Shown here: piece after piece, positions 48,363 to 57,600 of the stretch
Layout of the letters: every line of letters starts with the position of its first letter
How positions within the stretch are numbered: the first letter of the stretch is position 1
From: Ornithinibacillus gellani
Lineage (GTDB): Bacteria; Bacillota; Bacilli; Bacillales; Amphibacillaceae
Length of the DNA: 64,000 bases
NCBI RefSeq assembly: GCF_003730295.1
Contig: NZ_QTSZ01000008.1
Location: forward strand, 1-64,000
Reading direction: 5' to 3'
Program-made: the position numbers and the translations under genes
Notes under the pieces: model-generated
The model's database searches: none
What the model saw: only the letters and a program-made list of their open reading frames with translations
Told to the model about the DNA's origin: nothing

Positions 48363-49112
48363 TCAATAAAAGGAGGCATACCACATGTATAATGGATTTC
48401 CGTAAAAATAGGAGATGATTGTGGCAATTGCGATATAAGGTACGAATGGAACTGGTTGACGACGATCTATCCTCCTTGTTAATAATAGCAGCCCACCAAT
48501 TACAGCACCAAAGGTACATGCCAAAAACAAGGTCATAAGAACGAGCTTCATCCCGAGCATCCATCCAAGTAAGCCAAATAACTTCATATCTCCCGCTCCC
48601 ATTCCACCATTACTAATCAAAATCATCATGCCTACTACTCCAAAGCCTGCAGCAGCACCAATGAAAGAGTCCATAAATGGCTTTTTAAGTATAATGTTAT
48701 CAACCAGTATTATAAATGGTAAAAAAAATAGAAGCAGTTGATTGGGGATAACCATAAATTTCAGGTCTGATACAAGCACAATCATTAACAACGAAACGAG
48801 CAATAATGCACCTAACAATTCCCATTTGATTCCAATGTTGATATAACAAAAGGCATATAATGAACCTGTAAGTAATTCCATGAATGGATATAGTACAGAG
48901 ATGTGGGTTTTACAGCAACGGCTTCTTCCCCGTTGTATAATATAGGAAAGAACTGGGAGTAACTCATAGAATTTCAAAGGGGTGTGACAGTGGCAACAGG
49001 CAGATCGTTCCCAAAGGAAGGGTTTTCTCAGGGGTAAACGGAAACCAACAACAAGAAAAAAAGAACCAAATAATAATCCATAAATAAAACTATACAAGAA
49101 ATACCAATCCAT
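48363..49112 (-). CDS. comC: prepilin peptidase (ComC/PilD type)
   Basis: About 249 residues from ATG 49112, with GGAG eight bases upstream. Around seven helices; catalytic Asp residues in VSDLKFMVIPNQ and GGMGAGDMKLFG (the GxGD motif). The zinc tetracysteine loop is altered: CCHCHTPL is near normal, but GRSRCCKTH has Ser where the third Cys usually sits. Processes type IV pilin-like proteins such as ComGC; no pseudopilin genes are in the window. Confidence 0.87.
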   Translation of the reverse strand: MDWYFLYSFIYGLLFGSFFLVVGFRLPLRKPFLWERSACCHCHTPLKFYELLPVLSYIIQRGRSRCCKTHISVLYPFMELLTGSLYAFCYINIGIKWELLGALLLVSLLMIVLVSDLKFMVIPNQLLLFFLPFIILVDNIILKKPFMDSFIGAAAGFGVVGMMILISNGGMGAGDMKLFGLLGWMLGMKLVLMTLFLACTFGAVIGGLLLLTRRIDRRQPVPFVPYIAIATIISYFYGNPLYMWYASFY

Positions 49113-49190
49113 CGCATCAGCTCCAATCAACATATCATAACCGACACCCGGAAACTGCAACCGGGTGTCGTTCAATACATCAACCAATCG

Positions 49191-49871
49191 TTATAATTCT
49201 AACGTATCACCTATTTTCATCACTTTTCCTTCACCTGTCTTCACCCGACTGGCAAAGGCTTCCGGATCCTGTTTAATAACTGGGAATGTATTGTAATGGA
49301 CAGGAACAACCATTTTTGCACCAATCCAATCTGCAGCGATTAATGCATCTTCTGGTCCCATTGTGAAGTTGTCACCAATTGGAACAAATGCCAAATCAAT
49401 ATCATTTTGTTCGCCAATTAATTTCAAGTCAGAAAATAGTCCTGTATCACCAACATGATAAATCGTTTTTCCCTCTATTGTCAGCAAAATTCCTCCAGGC
49501 ATCCCTGTGTATACAAAAGTTCCATCTGGTTCTTCATATGATGAACTATGAAATGCTTGTGTAAATTTAACCGTACCAAAATCAAAAGTATATGCTCCGC
49601 CGATATTCATTCCGTGCGTCTTTAAACCTTGTTGACCTAAATAAACGGCTAGCTCATTTAATGCAATCACAAGCGAATGATTACGTTTCGCAATTTCCAC
49701 CGTATCCCCAACGTGATCATTATGACCATGCGTTAATAAAATAACATCCGCTTTGACAGACGCCGGGTCCAAGTCACATGCTTCATTTCCTGATAAGAAC
49801 GGATCAATGAGCAGATTCATTTGATTTGTTTCAATTGCTACAACAGAATGTCCATGGTAAGAAACCTTCAA
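49191..49871 (-). CDS. ytkL: metal-dependent hydrolase YtkL (UPF0173)
   Basis: 226 residues of the metallo-beta-lactamase fold. [10 protein letters not shown] is the HxHxDH metal site, with further ligands in [15 protein letters not shown] and PVHYNTFP. Substrate unknown. TTG start at 49871 behind AAAGGAATG. Upstream of it lies the array of repeats (50027-50653), in the opposite orientation. Confidence 0.92.
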   Translation of the reverse strand: MKVSYHGHSVVAIETNQMNLLIDPFLSGNEACDLDPASVKADVILLTHGHNDHVGDTVEIAKRNHSLVIALNELAVYLGQQGLKTHGMNIGGAYTFDFGTVKFTQAFHSSSYEEPDGTFVYTGMPGGILLTIEGKTIYHVGDTGLFSDLKLIGEQNDIDLAFVPIGDNFTMGPEDALIAADWIGAKMVVPVHYNTFPVIKQDPEAFASRVKTGEGKVMKIGDTLEL

Positions 49872-50026
49872 GAATCTTCATTCCTTTCATTTGTTGATTA
49901 TCCAACCAATTGATGAGTCAGTTGGGAGCACTTTATTCCTCCATCTAAAAAAGTGCATATTACAATGTTCGACACGAACGATTATATTCCTCTTTTTTAA
50001 AATGAAATGCTATAACATAAGGAAGT

Positions 50027-50653
50027 ATAAAGTGAAACTTCAATCTGTGGGGCGGTTTCGCTCTTCCCCCACTGATTGTTAGTTGAACCAATCAGGCCTT
50101 TACTGGCTGTTGATACCCCACTTACAATTCTATTTATCAAGAAAAACTCTTGATGTGGGGATCTTACAGCCAGTTAATCTGTGATAAAGTGAAACTTCAA
50201 TCTGTGGGAGTTTTTCGCTCTTCCCCCACCGATTGTTAGTTGAACCAATCAGGTCTTTACTGGCTGTTGATACCCCACTTACAATTCTCCTTTTCAACAA
50301 AAATTCTTGATGTGGGGATCTTACAGCCAGTTAATCTGTGATAAAGTGAAACTTCAATCAGTGGGGTTTTTCGCACTTCTCCCACTGATTGTTAGTTGAA
50401 CCAATCAGGCCTTTACTGGCTGTTGATACCCCACTTACAATTCTCCTTTTCAACAAAAATTCTTGATGTGGGGATCTTACAGCCAGTTAATCTGTGATAA
50501 AGTGAAACTTCAATCAGTGGGGTTTTTCGCACTTCTCCCACTGATTGTTAGTTGAACCAATCAGGCCTTTACTGGCTGTTGATACCCCACTTACAATTCT
50601 CCTTTTCAACAAAAATTCTTGATGTGGGGATCTTACAGCCAGTTAATCTGTGA
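50027..50653 (+). repeat. tandem array: four copies of a 157-bp structured repeat
   Basis: Units begin at 50027, 50184, 50341 and 50497 (ATAAAG...), with periods 157, 157 and 156 bp. Units 3 and 4 are identical as far as I can read. Each has hairpin 1, CAATCAGTGGG / CCCACTGATTG in unit 3 (50355-50365, 50381-50391), and hairpin 2, ACTGGCTGT / ACAGCCAGT (50415-50423, 50479-50487) with inner CCCCAC / GTGGGG. No significant reading frame runs through the array. It lies between divergent ytkL and convergent pspA. Confidence 0.95.
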
Positions 50654-50722
50654 GAAATGAACATGCTTTTTCACGTCAGTGTATTTTATTAATATGCTCT
50701 AACTTACTCCATTTCAGCTTTC

Positions 50723-50770
50723 AGGATAACCTGGTTTTTTCATGCAAATTTCCAGGTTTTCTATCATCCT
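50723..50770 (+). terminator. possible terminator for transcription out of the repeat array
   Basis: AACCTGG (50728-50734) / CCAGGTT (50752-50758), with outer AGGAT/ATCCT, then TTTTCTAT on the plus strand. If the array is transcribed, this could end it. The rest of 50654-50894 shows no gene. Confidence 0.35.
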
Positions 50771-50894
50771 TGAAACAAGCGATTTGCGGATTATATGTTC
50801 ATTATAAATTTAAAAAAGACATCCTACACCAGCGCTCCAACTACATGATAGAAAGTGGTGGAAGCGCAGCATAGGAATGCCCTATTTGCATGGT

Positions 50895-51560
50895 TTATTC
50901 TTTACCCATTTTTTTCTTTAATGCAACAATTTCATCATCGACATCCGTATCTAATTTAGCAATTTCATCATCTAGGGAACGACTTGCCTCTGATAATTCT
51001 TCACTTGTATCTGCCTCTGCTTCAAAACGAAGCACTTTTTCTTCCATTCGCTCAAAGCCTTGTTTCGAATCATCACTACCAATGGAAGACATCGCACGGT
51101 TAATTTTAGTGCGTGTTTTAGCTGTTTCAGCACGAGCTTTTAGGGAATCTTTTTTCAGCTGCATTTGCTGGTATTCCTTTTTCATTTCAGATAGCTTATT
51201 CTTTAATGTTTCAGAATCCTTGGTTGCTTCCTCCCATGACTCCTTTAACATCAATGCTTGTTTTTCATAATCCTTCTTTTCCTGTAATGCACGTCTGGCT
51301 AAATCATCATTGCCGGCATCAATTGCTTTTTCTGCCTGGCTTTGTCTTTTATCAACCATTGCCTGTGCATCATCCGCTTTTCGCTTCAACATCTTTTCAC
51401 TAGCAATCTGTTTTGCGACAGCTGCTTCTGCATCCCGGATATCTTCTCCCATATTACGCATAAATTGTTCCAGCATATGAACTGGATCTTCTGCCTTATC
51501 CAACATGGCATTTAATTCGGAGCTGACTATTGTTTTTACTCGTTTAAAAAGTTGAAACAT
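50895..51560 (-). CDS. pspA: phage-shock protein A homologue (PspA/IM30)
   Basis: 221 residues. PspA/IM30 fold: an N-terminal amphipathic start (MFQLFKRVKTIVSSELNAML) and long coiled-coil helices to about residue 190. Binds and stabilises the inner membrane under stress. B. subtilis has two, sigma-W-controlled PspA (YdjF) and LiaH; the sigma-W type promoter upstream favours the former. No liaI-like gene precedes it. Confidence 0.93.
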   Translation of the reverse strand: MFQLFKRVKTIVSSELNAMLDKAEDPVHMLEQFMRNMGEDIRDAEAAVAKQIASEKMLKRKADDAQAMVDKRQSQAEKAIDAGNDDLARRALQEKKDYEKQALMLKESWEEATKDSETLKNKLSEMKKEYQQMQLKKDSLKARAETAKTRTKINRAMSSIGSDDSKQGFERMEEKVLRFEAEADTSEELSEASRSLDDEIAKLDTDVDDEIVALKKKMGKE

Positions 51561-51610
51561 CTGTTTAGCCTCCTTATAACTGCTTTTATTTATTTTCTAT
51601 TCTACTGTAG

Positions 51611-51637
51611 TACGAATGTCCTTCCCCTAAGGTTTCA
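51611..51637 (-). promoter_or_regulatory. sigma-W (ECF) type promoter of pspA
   Basis: On the minus strand TGAAAC (51632-51637), 17 bp, CGTA (51611-51614), ending 51 bp before the pspA start. Same elements and spacer as at ysdB (8876-8902). Confidence 0.65.
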
Positions 51638-51773
51638 TATGGACTGAAAAATACTTTTTTTATTTTCGCCTGTAAACAAGAGTCCAATCTCCATTCTCCA
51701 AAATAGCCATTTTTCATAAACGAATATAAAATTGCAACTTCATACACGAAATCTACATAAACTATTGAACGTT

Positions 51774-51791
51774 TTGTGAAGTGTTTCTCAA
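51774..51791 (+). promoter_or_regulatory. candidate Rex operator upstream of qoxABCD
   Basis: TTGTGAA-GTGT-TTCTCAA matches TTGTGAA-N4-TTCACAA at 13 of 14 defined positions. Lies about 106 bp before qoxA, and overlaps a possible -35 TTGAAC (51765-51770). Rex senses NADH/NAD and represses respiratory genes. The rest of 51561-51896 holds the pspA promoter and no gene. Confidence 0.5.
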
Positions 51792-51896
51792 ACATGTGCA
51801 TTTCTGTTTTTCAGGTATTAATATAGAAAGATATTTGAACCACTTTGTAGTTTTTTAACCCAAATACAGATATTTAAAACAGAAAGGGGAATTTAC

Positions 51897-52805
51897 ATGA
51901 AAGCAAAATGGGCCTTTTTAACATTAGTTTTCACTATTTTCACAGTGCTAACAGGTTGTGAGCCTTTACTTGTTTTGGATCCAAAAGGACCACAGGCAGA
52001 AACAACTTCTAATGTTATCTGGATATCCATCATTTCTATGTCATTTATTGTGATTACTGTCCTCGTGCTGCTTGTTATTATTCTTTCCAAGTATCGCGCA
52101 TCCAAACAGCCGGCGGATTATGAGCCACCTCATATCGAAGGTCATCCTGTAGTCGAAGGTACAATTATCGGTATACCTATATTAATCGTCATTTTCCTCT
52201 CGGTTGTATCCGTTATATCGTCCTATCAAGTTGAATCTACACCAGCAGGTTATGAAGACGAAGAGCCACTTGTCATTTATGCCTCCTCATCAAACTGGAA
52301 ATGGCATTTCAGTTATCCGGAGCAGGACATTGAAACAGTTAACTATGTATTTTTCCCTGCAAATCGTTCCATACAATTTAAACTGTATTCTTATGGACCG
52401 ATAACTAGTTTTTGGATTCCACAACTTGCAGGTCAAAAATACGCAATGGGAGATATGGTTACGAAAATTAATTTAGCAGCTGATGCTCCTGGAGAATTTA
52501 TGGGTAGAAACGCAAACTTTAGTGGTGAAGGTTTTGCAGAGAACACATTTAATGCTACCGCATTGTCACAGGAAGACTTTGATAAATGGGTAGAAGATAT
52601 TAAAAAAACAGAAGATCCTATCACTGAAGAAAAATTTAATGAATTGTTACAACCAGGACACCTTGGTCAATTATCGTTCACAGGTACACATTTAGATTTC
52701 TCGCCTGCACCTGAAGGAGAACATGCTGGCCATCAGCATGGCGATTCTAGTGATAAAAACCATAGTGAACACGAACAAAATAATAAAGACAAATCATCTA
52801 AGTAA
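51897..52805 (+). CDS. qoxA: menaquinol oxidase subunit II (aa3-type)
   Basis: 302 residues. Lipoprotein signal ending LTGC (about residue 20), two membrane helices (about 40-68 and 90-112), then a cupredoxin-like domain. The Cu-A ligand pattern CxxxC is absent, so this is a quinol, not cytochrome c, oxidase. SNWKWHFSYPEQ and SFWIPQLAGQKYAM match QoxA. A His-rich C-terminal tail (HAGHQHGD..HSEHEQ) is an extra feature. First gene of qoxABCD. Confidence 0.94.
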   Translation: MKAKWAFLTLVFTIFTVLTGCEPLLVLDPKGPQAETTSNVIWISIISMSFIVITVLVLLVIILSKYRASKQPADYEPPHIEGHPVVEGTIIGIPILIVIFLSVVSVISSYQVESTPAGYEDEEPLVIYASSSNWKWHFSYPEQDIETVNYVFFPANRSIQFKLYSYGPITSFWIPQLAGQKYAMGDMVTKINLAADAPGEFMGRNANFSGEGFAENTFNATALSQEDFDKWVEDIKKTEDPITEEKFNELLQPGHLGQLSFTGTHLDFSPAPEGEHAGHQHGDSSDKNHSEHEQNNKDKSSK

Positions 52806-52885
52806 AATCGATATTTATTAATAGATAAAGACAAGACCACTTACTTTTATTTTGCACGTAAGCTACTCGAAAGGAGTAATAAAAC

Positions 52886-54835
52886 ATGGAATTTTTTGAG
52901 AGATTCGCCCTTCCCCATCCAGATCCAATGATATATGCATCCATGGTTGCAATCGTTGTTGTTTCCATCGCTATTGTTGCTGGTCTAACCTATTTTAAAA
53001 AATGGGGTTATTTATGGAATGAATGGTTGACTACTACAGACCATAAACGAATCGGGATCATGTATTTAATTTCAGCTTTGTTAATGTTATTCCGTGGGGG
53101 AGCAGACGCAGTGATGATGCGTATACAGCTTTCCAGTCCGGAAATGGAGTTTTTGAACGCCCAACATTATAATGAAGTGTTTACGACTCACGGAGTTGTT
53201 ATGATCTTCTTTATGGCAATGCCGTTTGTTATTGGTTTAATGAACTATATTGTGCCACTGCAAATTGGAGCAAGAGATGTTGCTTTTCCAAGACTAAATG
53301 CACTTAGTTTTTGGATGTTCTTCGCCGGCGCGATGTTATTTAACATTTCATTTGTCGTTGGTGGCTCACCAGATGCTGGGTGGACGAATTATTTCCCACT
53401 TGCAGGTAATGAGTTCAGCCCTACTGTCGGAGTGAACTATTATATGTGGGCATTACAAATATCTGGACTTGGTACATTGATGACAGGGATTAACTTCCTT
53501 GTGACCATTTTTAAAATGAGAGCTCCTGGCATGAAGCTAATGAAGATGCCGATGTTTACTTGGTCAGCTCTTATCACAAACGTTATTATTATCTTTGCCT
53601 TCCCTGTTTTGACGGTTGCACTATTAATGGGTACACTTGACCGCCAATTCGGTACTGCTTTATTTACGACTGGGAGTGGCGGAATGGATATGTACTGGGC
53701 TAACCTATTTTGGGTATGGGGACACCCGGAGGTTTACATCTTAATTCTGCCTGCTTTCGGAATTTATAGTGAGATTATTTCAACCTTCTCACAGCGTAAT
53801 TTATACGGATATAAATCTATGGTAGGCTCGATGGTATTAATTTCGCTTCTCTCCTTCTTCGTATGGGTACACCATTTCTTTACGATGGGACAGGGCGCAT
53901 TAACCAACAGTATTTTTTCTATTACAACGATGGCAATTGCCATTCCAACCGGGATTAAAATATTTAACTGGCTGTTAACGATGTGGAAAGGAAAGATTAG
54001 GTTTACCGTACCAATGCTTTATTCCGTAGCATTTATTCCACTATTTACAGTTGGTGGTGTTACTGGTGTGATGCTTGCAATGGCAAGTGCAGACTATCAG
54101 TACCATAATACAATGTTCTTGGTCGCACACTTCCACAATACGATTATTCCTGGTGTTGTTTATGCGATGCTCGCGGGACTCACATATTGGTGGCCAAAAA
54201 TGTTTGGCTTTAAATTAAATGAAAGAATTGGGAAATGGGCATTCTGGTTTAACGTAATTGGTTTCGTCTTGGCTTTCTTCCCAATGTATCTCACTGGATT
54301 AGATGGGCAAGCTCGTCGGATGTACACATATTCCGAGTCAACTGGTTTCGGCCCAATGAATATGATTGCCTTTGTTGGCGCAGGTCTATTTGCAATTGCC
54401 TTTATTCTAATTGCCTATAACGTGTTCTATAGTTTCAAGCATTCACCTAGAAATATTGGCGACGATCCATGGAATGGCCGGTCACTTGAATGGGCAACAC
54501 ATAATCCAGTACCAGCATACAATTTCGCAATTGAACCTGAAGTGGAATCAAGCCAAGCGTTCTGGGATCATAAACAGAAGAAACACAACCTATTTAAAGG
54601 TAAAATAAGTAAAATACACATGCCGAATAATAGTGGCATTCCGATTATTATGGCCGGTATTCTGTTTGTTTTCGGATTTTCATTTGTCTTTAGCATTTGG
54701 CCAGCAGTTATCATTGCGGCAGTTGCGTTCTTCGCTTGTATGATATACAGCTCGTTTGAAAATGATCAGGGACGTTATATTTCAGAACAAGAAATAAAAG
54801 AAACGGAAGCAAAATTTGGAGGTGATTCGAAGTGA
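52886..54835 (+). CDS. qoxB: menaquinol oxidase subunit I (aa3-type)
   Basis: 649 residues, the size of B. subtilis QoxB. Haem-copper core with about 15 helices: low-spin haem His in FTTHGVVMIFFMAMP, WGHPEVYILILPAFG with the Cu-B His and cross-linked Tyr, HHFFTMG, and VAHFHNTIIPG for haems. Pumps protons while reducing oxygen. Preceded by AAAGGAG. Confidence 0.97.
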   Translation: MEFFERFALPHPDPMIYASMVAIVVVSIAIVAGLTYFKKWGYLWNEWLTTTDHKRIGIMYLISALLMLFRGGADAVMMRIQLSSPEMEFLNAQHYNEVFTTHGVVMIFFMAMPFVIGLMNYIVPLQIGARDVAFPRLNALSFWMFFAGAMLFNISFVVGGSPDAGWTNYFPLAGNEFSPTVGVNYYMWALQISGLGTLMTGINFLVTIFKMRAPGMKLMKMPMFTWSALITNVIIIFAFPVLTVALLMGTLDRQFGTALFTTGSGGMDMYWANLFWVWGHPEVYILILPAFGIYSEIISTFSQRNLYGYKSMVGSMVLISLLSFFVWVHHFFTMGQGALTNSIFSITTMAIAIPTGIKIFNWLLTMWKGKIRFTVPMLYSVAFIPLFTVGGVTGVMLAMASADYQYHNTMFLVAHFHNTIIPGVVYAMLAGLTYWWPKMFGFKLNERIGKWAFWFNVIGFVLAFFPMYLTGLDGQARRMYTYSESTGFGPMNMIAFVGAGLFAIAFILIAYNVFYSFKHSPRNIGDDPWNGRSLEWATHNPVPAYNFAIEPEVESSQAFWDHKQKKHNLFKGKISKIHMPNNSGIPIIMAGILFVFGFSFVFSIWPAVIIAAVAFFACMIYSSFENDQGRYISEQEIKETEAKFGGDSK

Positions 54836-55428
54836 ATATCGATCAAACAAAGCCTCTCGAATATGGAACACATAAAAATGAAATGAATATATTAGGCTTT
54901 TGGATTTTCCTTGGTGCAGAGATTATGCTATTCGCAACCTTATTCACCTCCTATTTTATTTATGAAAATCGGATTGGTAGTGGACCAAGCGGTGCAGAAA
55001 TCTTCGAAATAACACCTGTACTAATTGAAACCATTGTACTGTTAACAAGTAGCTTTACAATAGGACTTGCAATTAATGCGATGCGTTTGAACCGAACGAA
55101 AGCAACACTTTGGTTCCTAGCTATTACATTAGTTCTTGGTGCAACCTTCTTAAGTGTGGAGATCTATGAGTTTATTCACTACTACCATATTGGCGTAACA
55201 CTGCAAACAAGCGGTTTTACTGGTATTTTGTTAACGACACTTGGAACACATGGTGCGCATGTTACCTTTGGATTGTTCTGGGGAATTGCCATCTTCCTGC
55301 AAATTAAAAAACGTGGTTTAACATTAGAAACTGCCAATAAATCTTTTATTTATTCCTTGTACTGGCATTTTCTCGATGTGATGTGGATATTCATTTTCAG
55401 CTTTATCTACTTGAAAGGAATGATGTAA
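54832..55428 (+). CDS. qoxC: menaquinol oxidase subunit III
   Basis: 198 residues, five helices; conserved GFWIFLGAEIMLFATLF and TLGTHGAHVTFGLFWG. Structural/stability subunit. GTG start overlaps the qoxB stop; GGAGGTG upstream. Confidence 0.96.
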   Translation: MNIDQTKPLEYGTHKNEMNILGFWIFLGAEIMLFATLFTSYFIYENRIGSGPSGAEIFEITPVLIETIVLLTSSFTIGLAINAMRLNRTKATLWFLAITLVLGATFLSVEIYEFIHYYHIGVTLQTSGFTGILLTTLGTHGAHVTFGLFWGIAIFLQIKKRGLTLETANKSFIYSLYWHFLDVMWIFIFSFIYLKGMM

Positions 55429-55429
55429 C

Positions 55430-55714
55430 ATGAAGGAACTATTTCCAATAAAGCAAGTCAATGGCTTTATTTTCTCGTTGCTGCTTACCGTTATAGCACT
55501 AAGCGTCTACTTCATGGATATGTCGTTTAAAGTAGGCATGACCATATTGCTCATCACTGCTTTTATTCAGGCAATCGTGCAATTTGTGTTATTTATGCAT
55601 GCAGGCGAGAGTGAAGATAAGCGAACCATTTTTACCACCTTATATTATAGTGCTCTCATTGCACTAGTAACGATATTTGGATCATTACTTACCATGGTTT
55701 GGGATATGATGTAA
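55430..55714 (+). CDS. qoxD: menaquinol oxidase subunit IV
   Basis: 94 residues, three helices (about 13-29, 37-58 and 68-90) with FVLFMHAGESEDKR. Cytochrome o/aa3 oxidase subunit IV family. Shorter than many QoxD proteins, which have an added N- or C-terminal tail. Starts 1 bp after qoxC. Confidence 0.92.
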   Translation: MKELFPIKQVNGFIFSLLLTVIALSVYFMDMSFKVGMTILLITAFIQAIVQFVLFMHAGESEDKRTIFTTLYYSALIALVTIFGSLLTMVWDMM

Positions 55715-55746
55715 GATGTTCAATTAAAATATGCTGCTTTTAATAT

Positions 55747-55780
55747 AAAAGCGAGTGACCATTTGGCCACTCGCTTTTTT
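55747..55780. terminator. terminator of qoxABCD
   Basis: AAAAGCGAGTG..CC / GG..CACTCGCTTTT (55747-55778), loop ATTT, T-run on plus. Also usable for the convergent 75-residue gene on the minus strand. Confidence 0.9.
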
Positions 55781-55791
55781 CATATTTTCAT

Positions 55792-56019
55792 TCATGAAGA
55801 TATGCTTCTATTCCCTTTTCCGATCATTTCTTCCGTTGCTGCAAGGAAAATCCCCATAATCCAAATAAATGTAGCACTCATAATTGCCCCTACACCTATA
55901 CCAACTAATGCTTGGTAATCGCTTACGTAAATCCCATAAGAAAATATACCGATACCCAATAGTACCAATGTGCCACAAATATATTTAATAAATTGTAATA
56001 AGGTTGCATGTGATTTCAT
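55792..56019 (-). CDS. small membrane protein, function unknown
   Basis: 75 residues with two helices (about 11-30 and 36-60); GGGAGG precedes the ATG. No recognised motif. Convergent with qoxD and may belong to the respiratory neighbourhood only by position. From 56020 to 56244 I see no gene. Confidence 0.65.
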   Translation of the reverse strand: MKSHATLLQFIKYICGTLVLLGIGIFSYGIYVSDYQALVGIGVGAIMSATFIWIMGIFLAATEEMIGKGNRSISS

Positions 56020-56244
56020 TTGAAACGACCTCCCTACATATATTATTTACCTCGTTCACACTTTTGTCAAACATTTTTTTCTAATTTGTGACACTTATAA
56101 AAAATAGATTGACAGATGGATTTAGTGTCAATTACGATTTGGCTACTGTAGGTGATAGATGCGAAAGCAGGATAGAGTTGAAAACATTTTACAGTTCCCA
56201 TCCCTACCCTGCTTCATATGCAATAATATATTATTCTTTTATAT

Positions 56245-57600
56245 TTACAATCCTAACAAGGTGGAAATCAGCCATCCAGATCCATAAAATATCATGAACT
56301 GCACGCCTACCCCAACCCCTAGAAAACGATTGAGCAAACCGCCTACCATCGCCATCGAAAAAGTAACAACAATTCCAACTAATCCACCTTTATAAAATGC
56401 TAGTAAGCTAACAATGCCGATAAACATACCAATAATTGCTTCTTGATTGATATATTTTAATATAATGACAGTAGCTTTGCGTGCATAATTCATTGAAAAC
56501 GGATATGCAATTACCGCTGCAATAATTAATCCAATCAATCCATAAATTAGGAAATCTACTGGTGATAGCATCGTATGTAGATTATGGACAGGCTCTGTTG
56601 TAAAAATAGGTGGCGCATTAAACAAGGCCTGTGCTGGACCGATTGCCACTGGACTAAGAGGAATTCCGAAAGCAATTAAAGGAATTAACGTTTCCGCTAC
56701 ATAAGTTGACTCTGTTACAGCATTCATCGTAGATAAACTGGTTGTAGCTTTTTTATATTGGCCTTTTACTCTGGAACCGACCATTTCGCCCATTAAAGAT
56801 GTCATTCCAACTGGGCTGAGTGCAAAGGTCAACGAAGAAATAAACGACGTGCCACCTACTGATGCTGTCTGTTTTTTCGTCAGCACCTTAAATGGATTAG
56901 GAAAATAACCAGACCATGACTTCTGCTCTGGGGCAAGTTTATATTCGTTCGGTTTATTCCTCGCAATCATCGGTCTAGCGCTATCAGATGTTGCTATTAA
57001 GATAGCCGTAAGCATTGGTCCAATAGCAATTCCTAAAAAGAAGCTGATCGATAAACTATTACCTAAAATGGTTGTACTTACTAGGTTAAGTCCTTGAATG
57101 ACCATAGCCAATGGTACAATTAATAGAATGCTTGCCCAGCGACCTTTTGAGAAATAACCAATCAATACAGCAGCAGCTGTGAATATAATCCCTGCATTCT
57201 CTTGAAAAAATTCTCCAAACTGGCTTAAGAAAACAGCAAATAACAGGGAAATCGGCAGTGCGATAAAGGCACCAATAATTCCGCCCGAAATCATTTTCCG
57301 AAGTGCAATATGCGGCAAGCCAATTCGTCTCATAAAGTTAGCATGATCAAGCATTGGAGCAGCTGTTGTATCACCGGGTACTCCCATTAATGCTGTCGGT
57401 ATCGCGTGGGTTAAATGCTTGGCTAATATAGCCGACATAAAAAATGCGAAAACAGCTTCAGGTGGCGCACCAAGTAAAACAACAATTAATGTCGATGGTA
57501 CGAGAATGGCAGTCTCATCTGAACCAGAGACAAGCCCAATTAATGTAAAGATGATTCCTGCCAATACTGCCAGGAGAATCGCAATGACGGTAACACTCAT
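56245..57600 (-). CDS. tripartite tricarboxylate transporter permease (TctA family)
   Basis: 451 residues, about twelve helices. TctA signature MGVPGDTTAAPMLDHANFM (about 72-90) and a second repeat with GIPLSPVAIGPAQALF. Large membrane subunit of a secondary transporter that normally needs TctB and a periplasmic TctC; no TctC gene is in the window. ATG overlaps the stop of the small subunit gene. Confidence 0.85.
   Translation of the reverse strand: MSVTVIAILLAVLAGIIFTLIGLVSGSDETAILVPSTLIVVLLGAPPEAVFAFFMSAILAKHLTHAIPTALMGVPGDTTAAPMLDHANFMRRIGLPHIALRKMISGGIIGAFIALPISLLFAVFLSQFGEFFQENAGIIFTAAAVLIGYFSKGRWASILLIVPLAMVIQGLNLVSTTILGNSLSISFFLGIAIGPMLTAILIATSDSARPMIARNKPNEYKLAPEQKSWSGYFPNPFKVLTKKQTASVGGTSFISSLTFALSPVGMTSLMGEMVGSRVKGQYKKATTSLSTMNAVTESTYVAETLIPLIAFGIPLSPVAIGPAQALFNAPPIFTTEPVHNLHTMLSPVDFLIYGLIGLIIAAVIAYPFSMNYARKATVIILKYINQEAIIGMFIGIVSLLAFYKGGLVGIVVTFSMAMVGGLLNRFLGVGVGVQFMIFYGSGWLISTLLGL

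Noticed and set aside
48184-48564. 126-codon minus-strand frame overlapping comC and the 75-residue gene
   Set aside because: It is in a different frame from two better-supported genes and has unusual composition.
50033-50064. TGAAAC in each repeat unit as a sigma-W promoter
   Set aside because: No CGTA lies 16-17 bp downstream; the bases there read TTCG or similar.
50027-50653. The tandem repeats as a CRISPR array
   Set aside because: Units are 157 bp with no variable spacers, the repeats are directly adjacent, and no cas gene is present.
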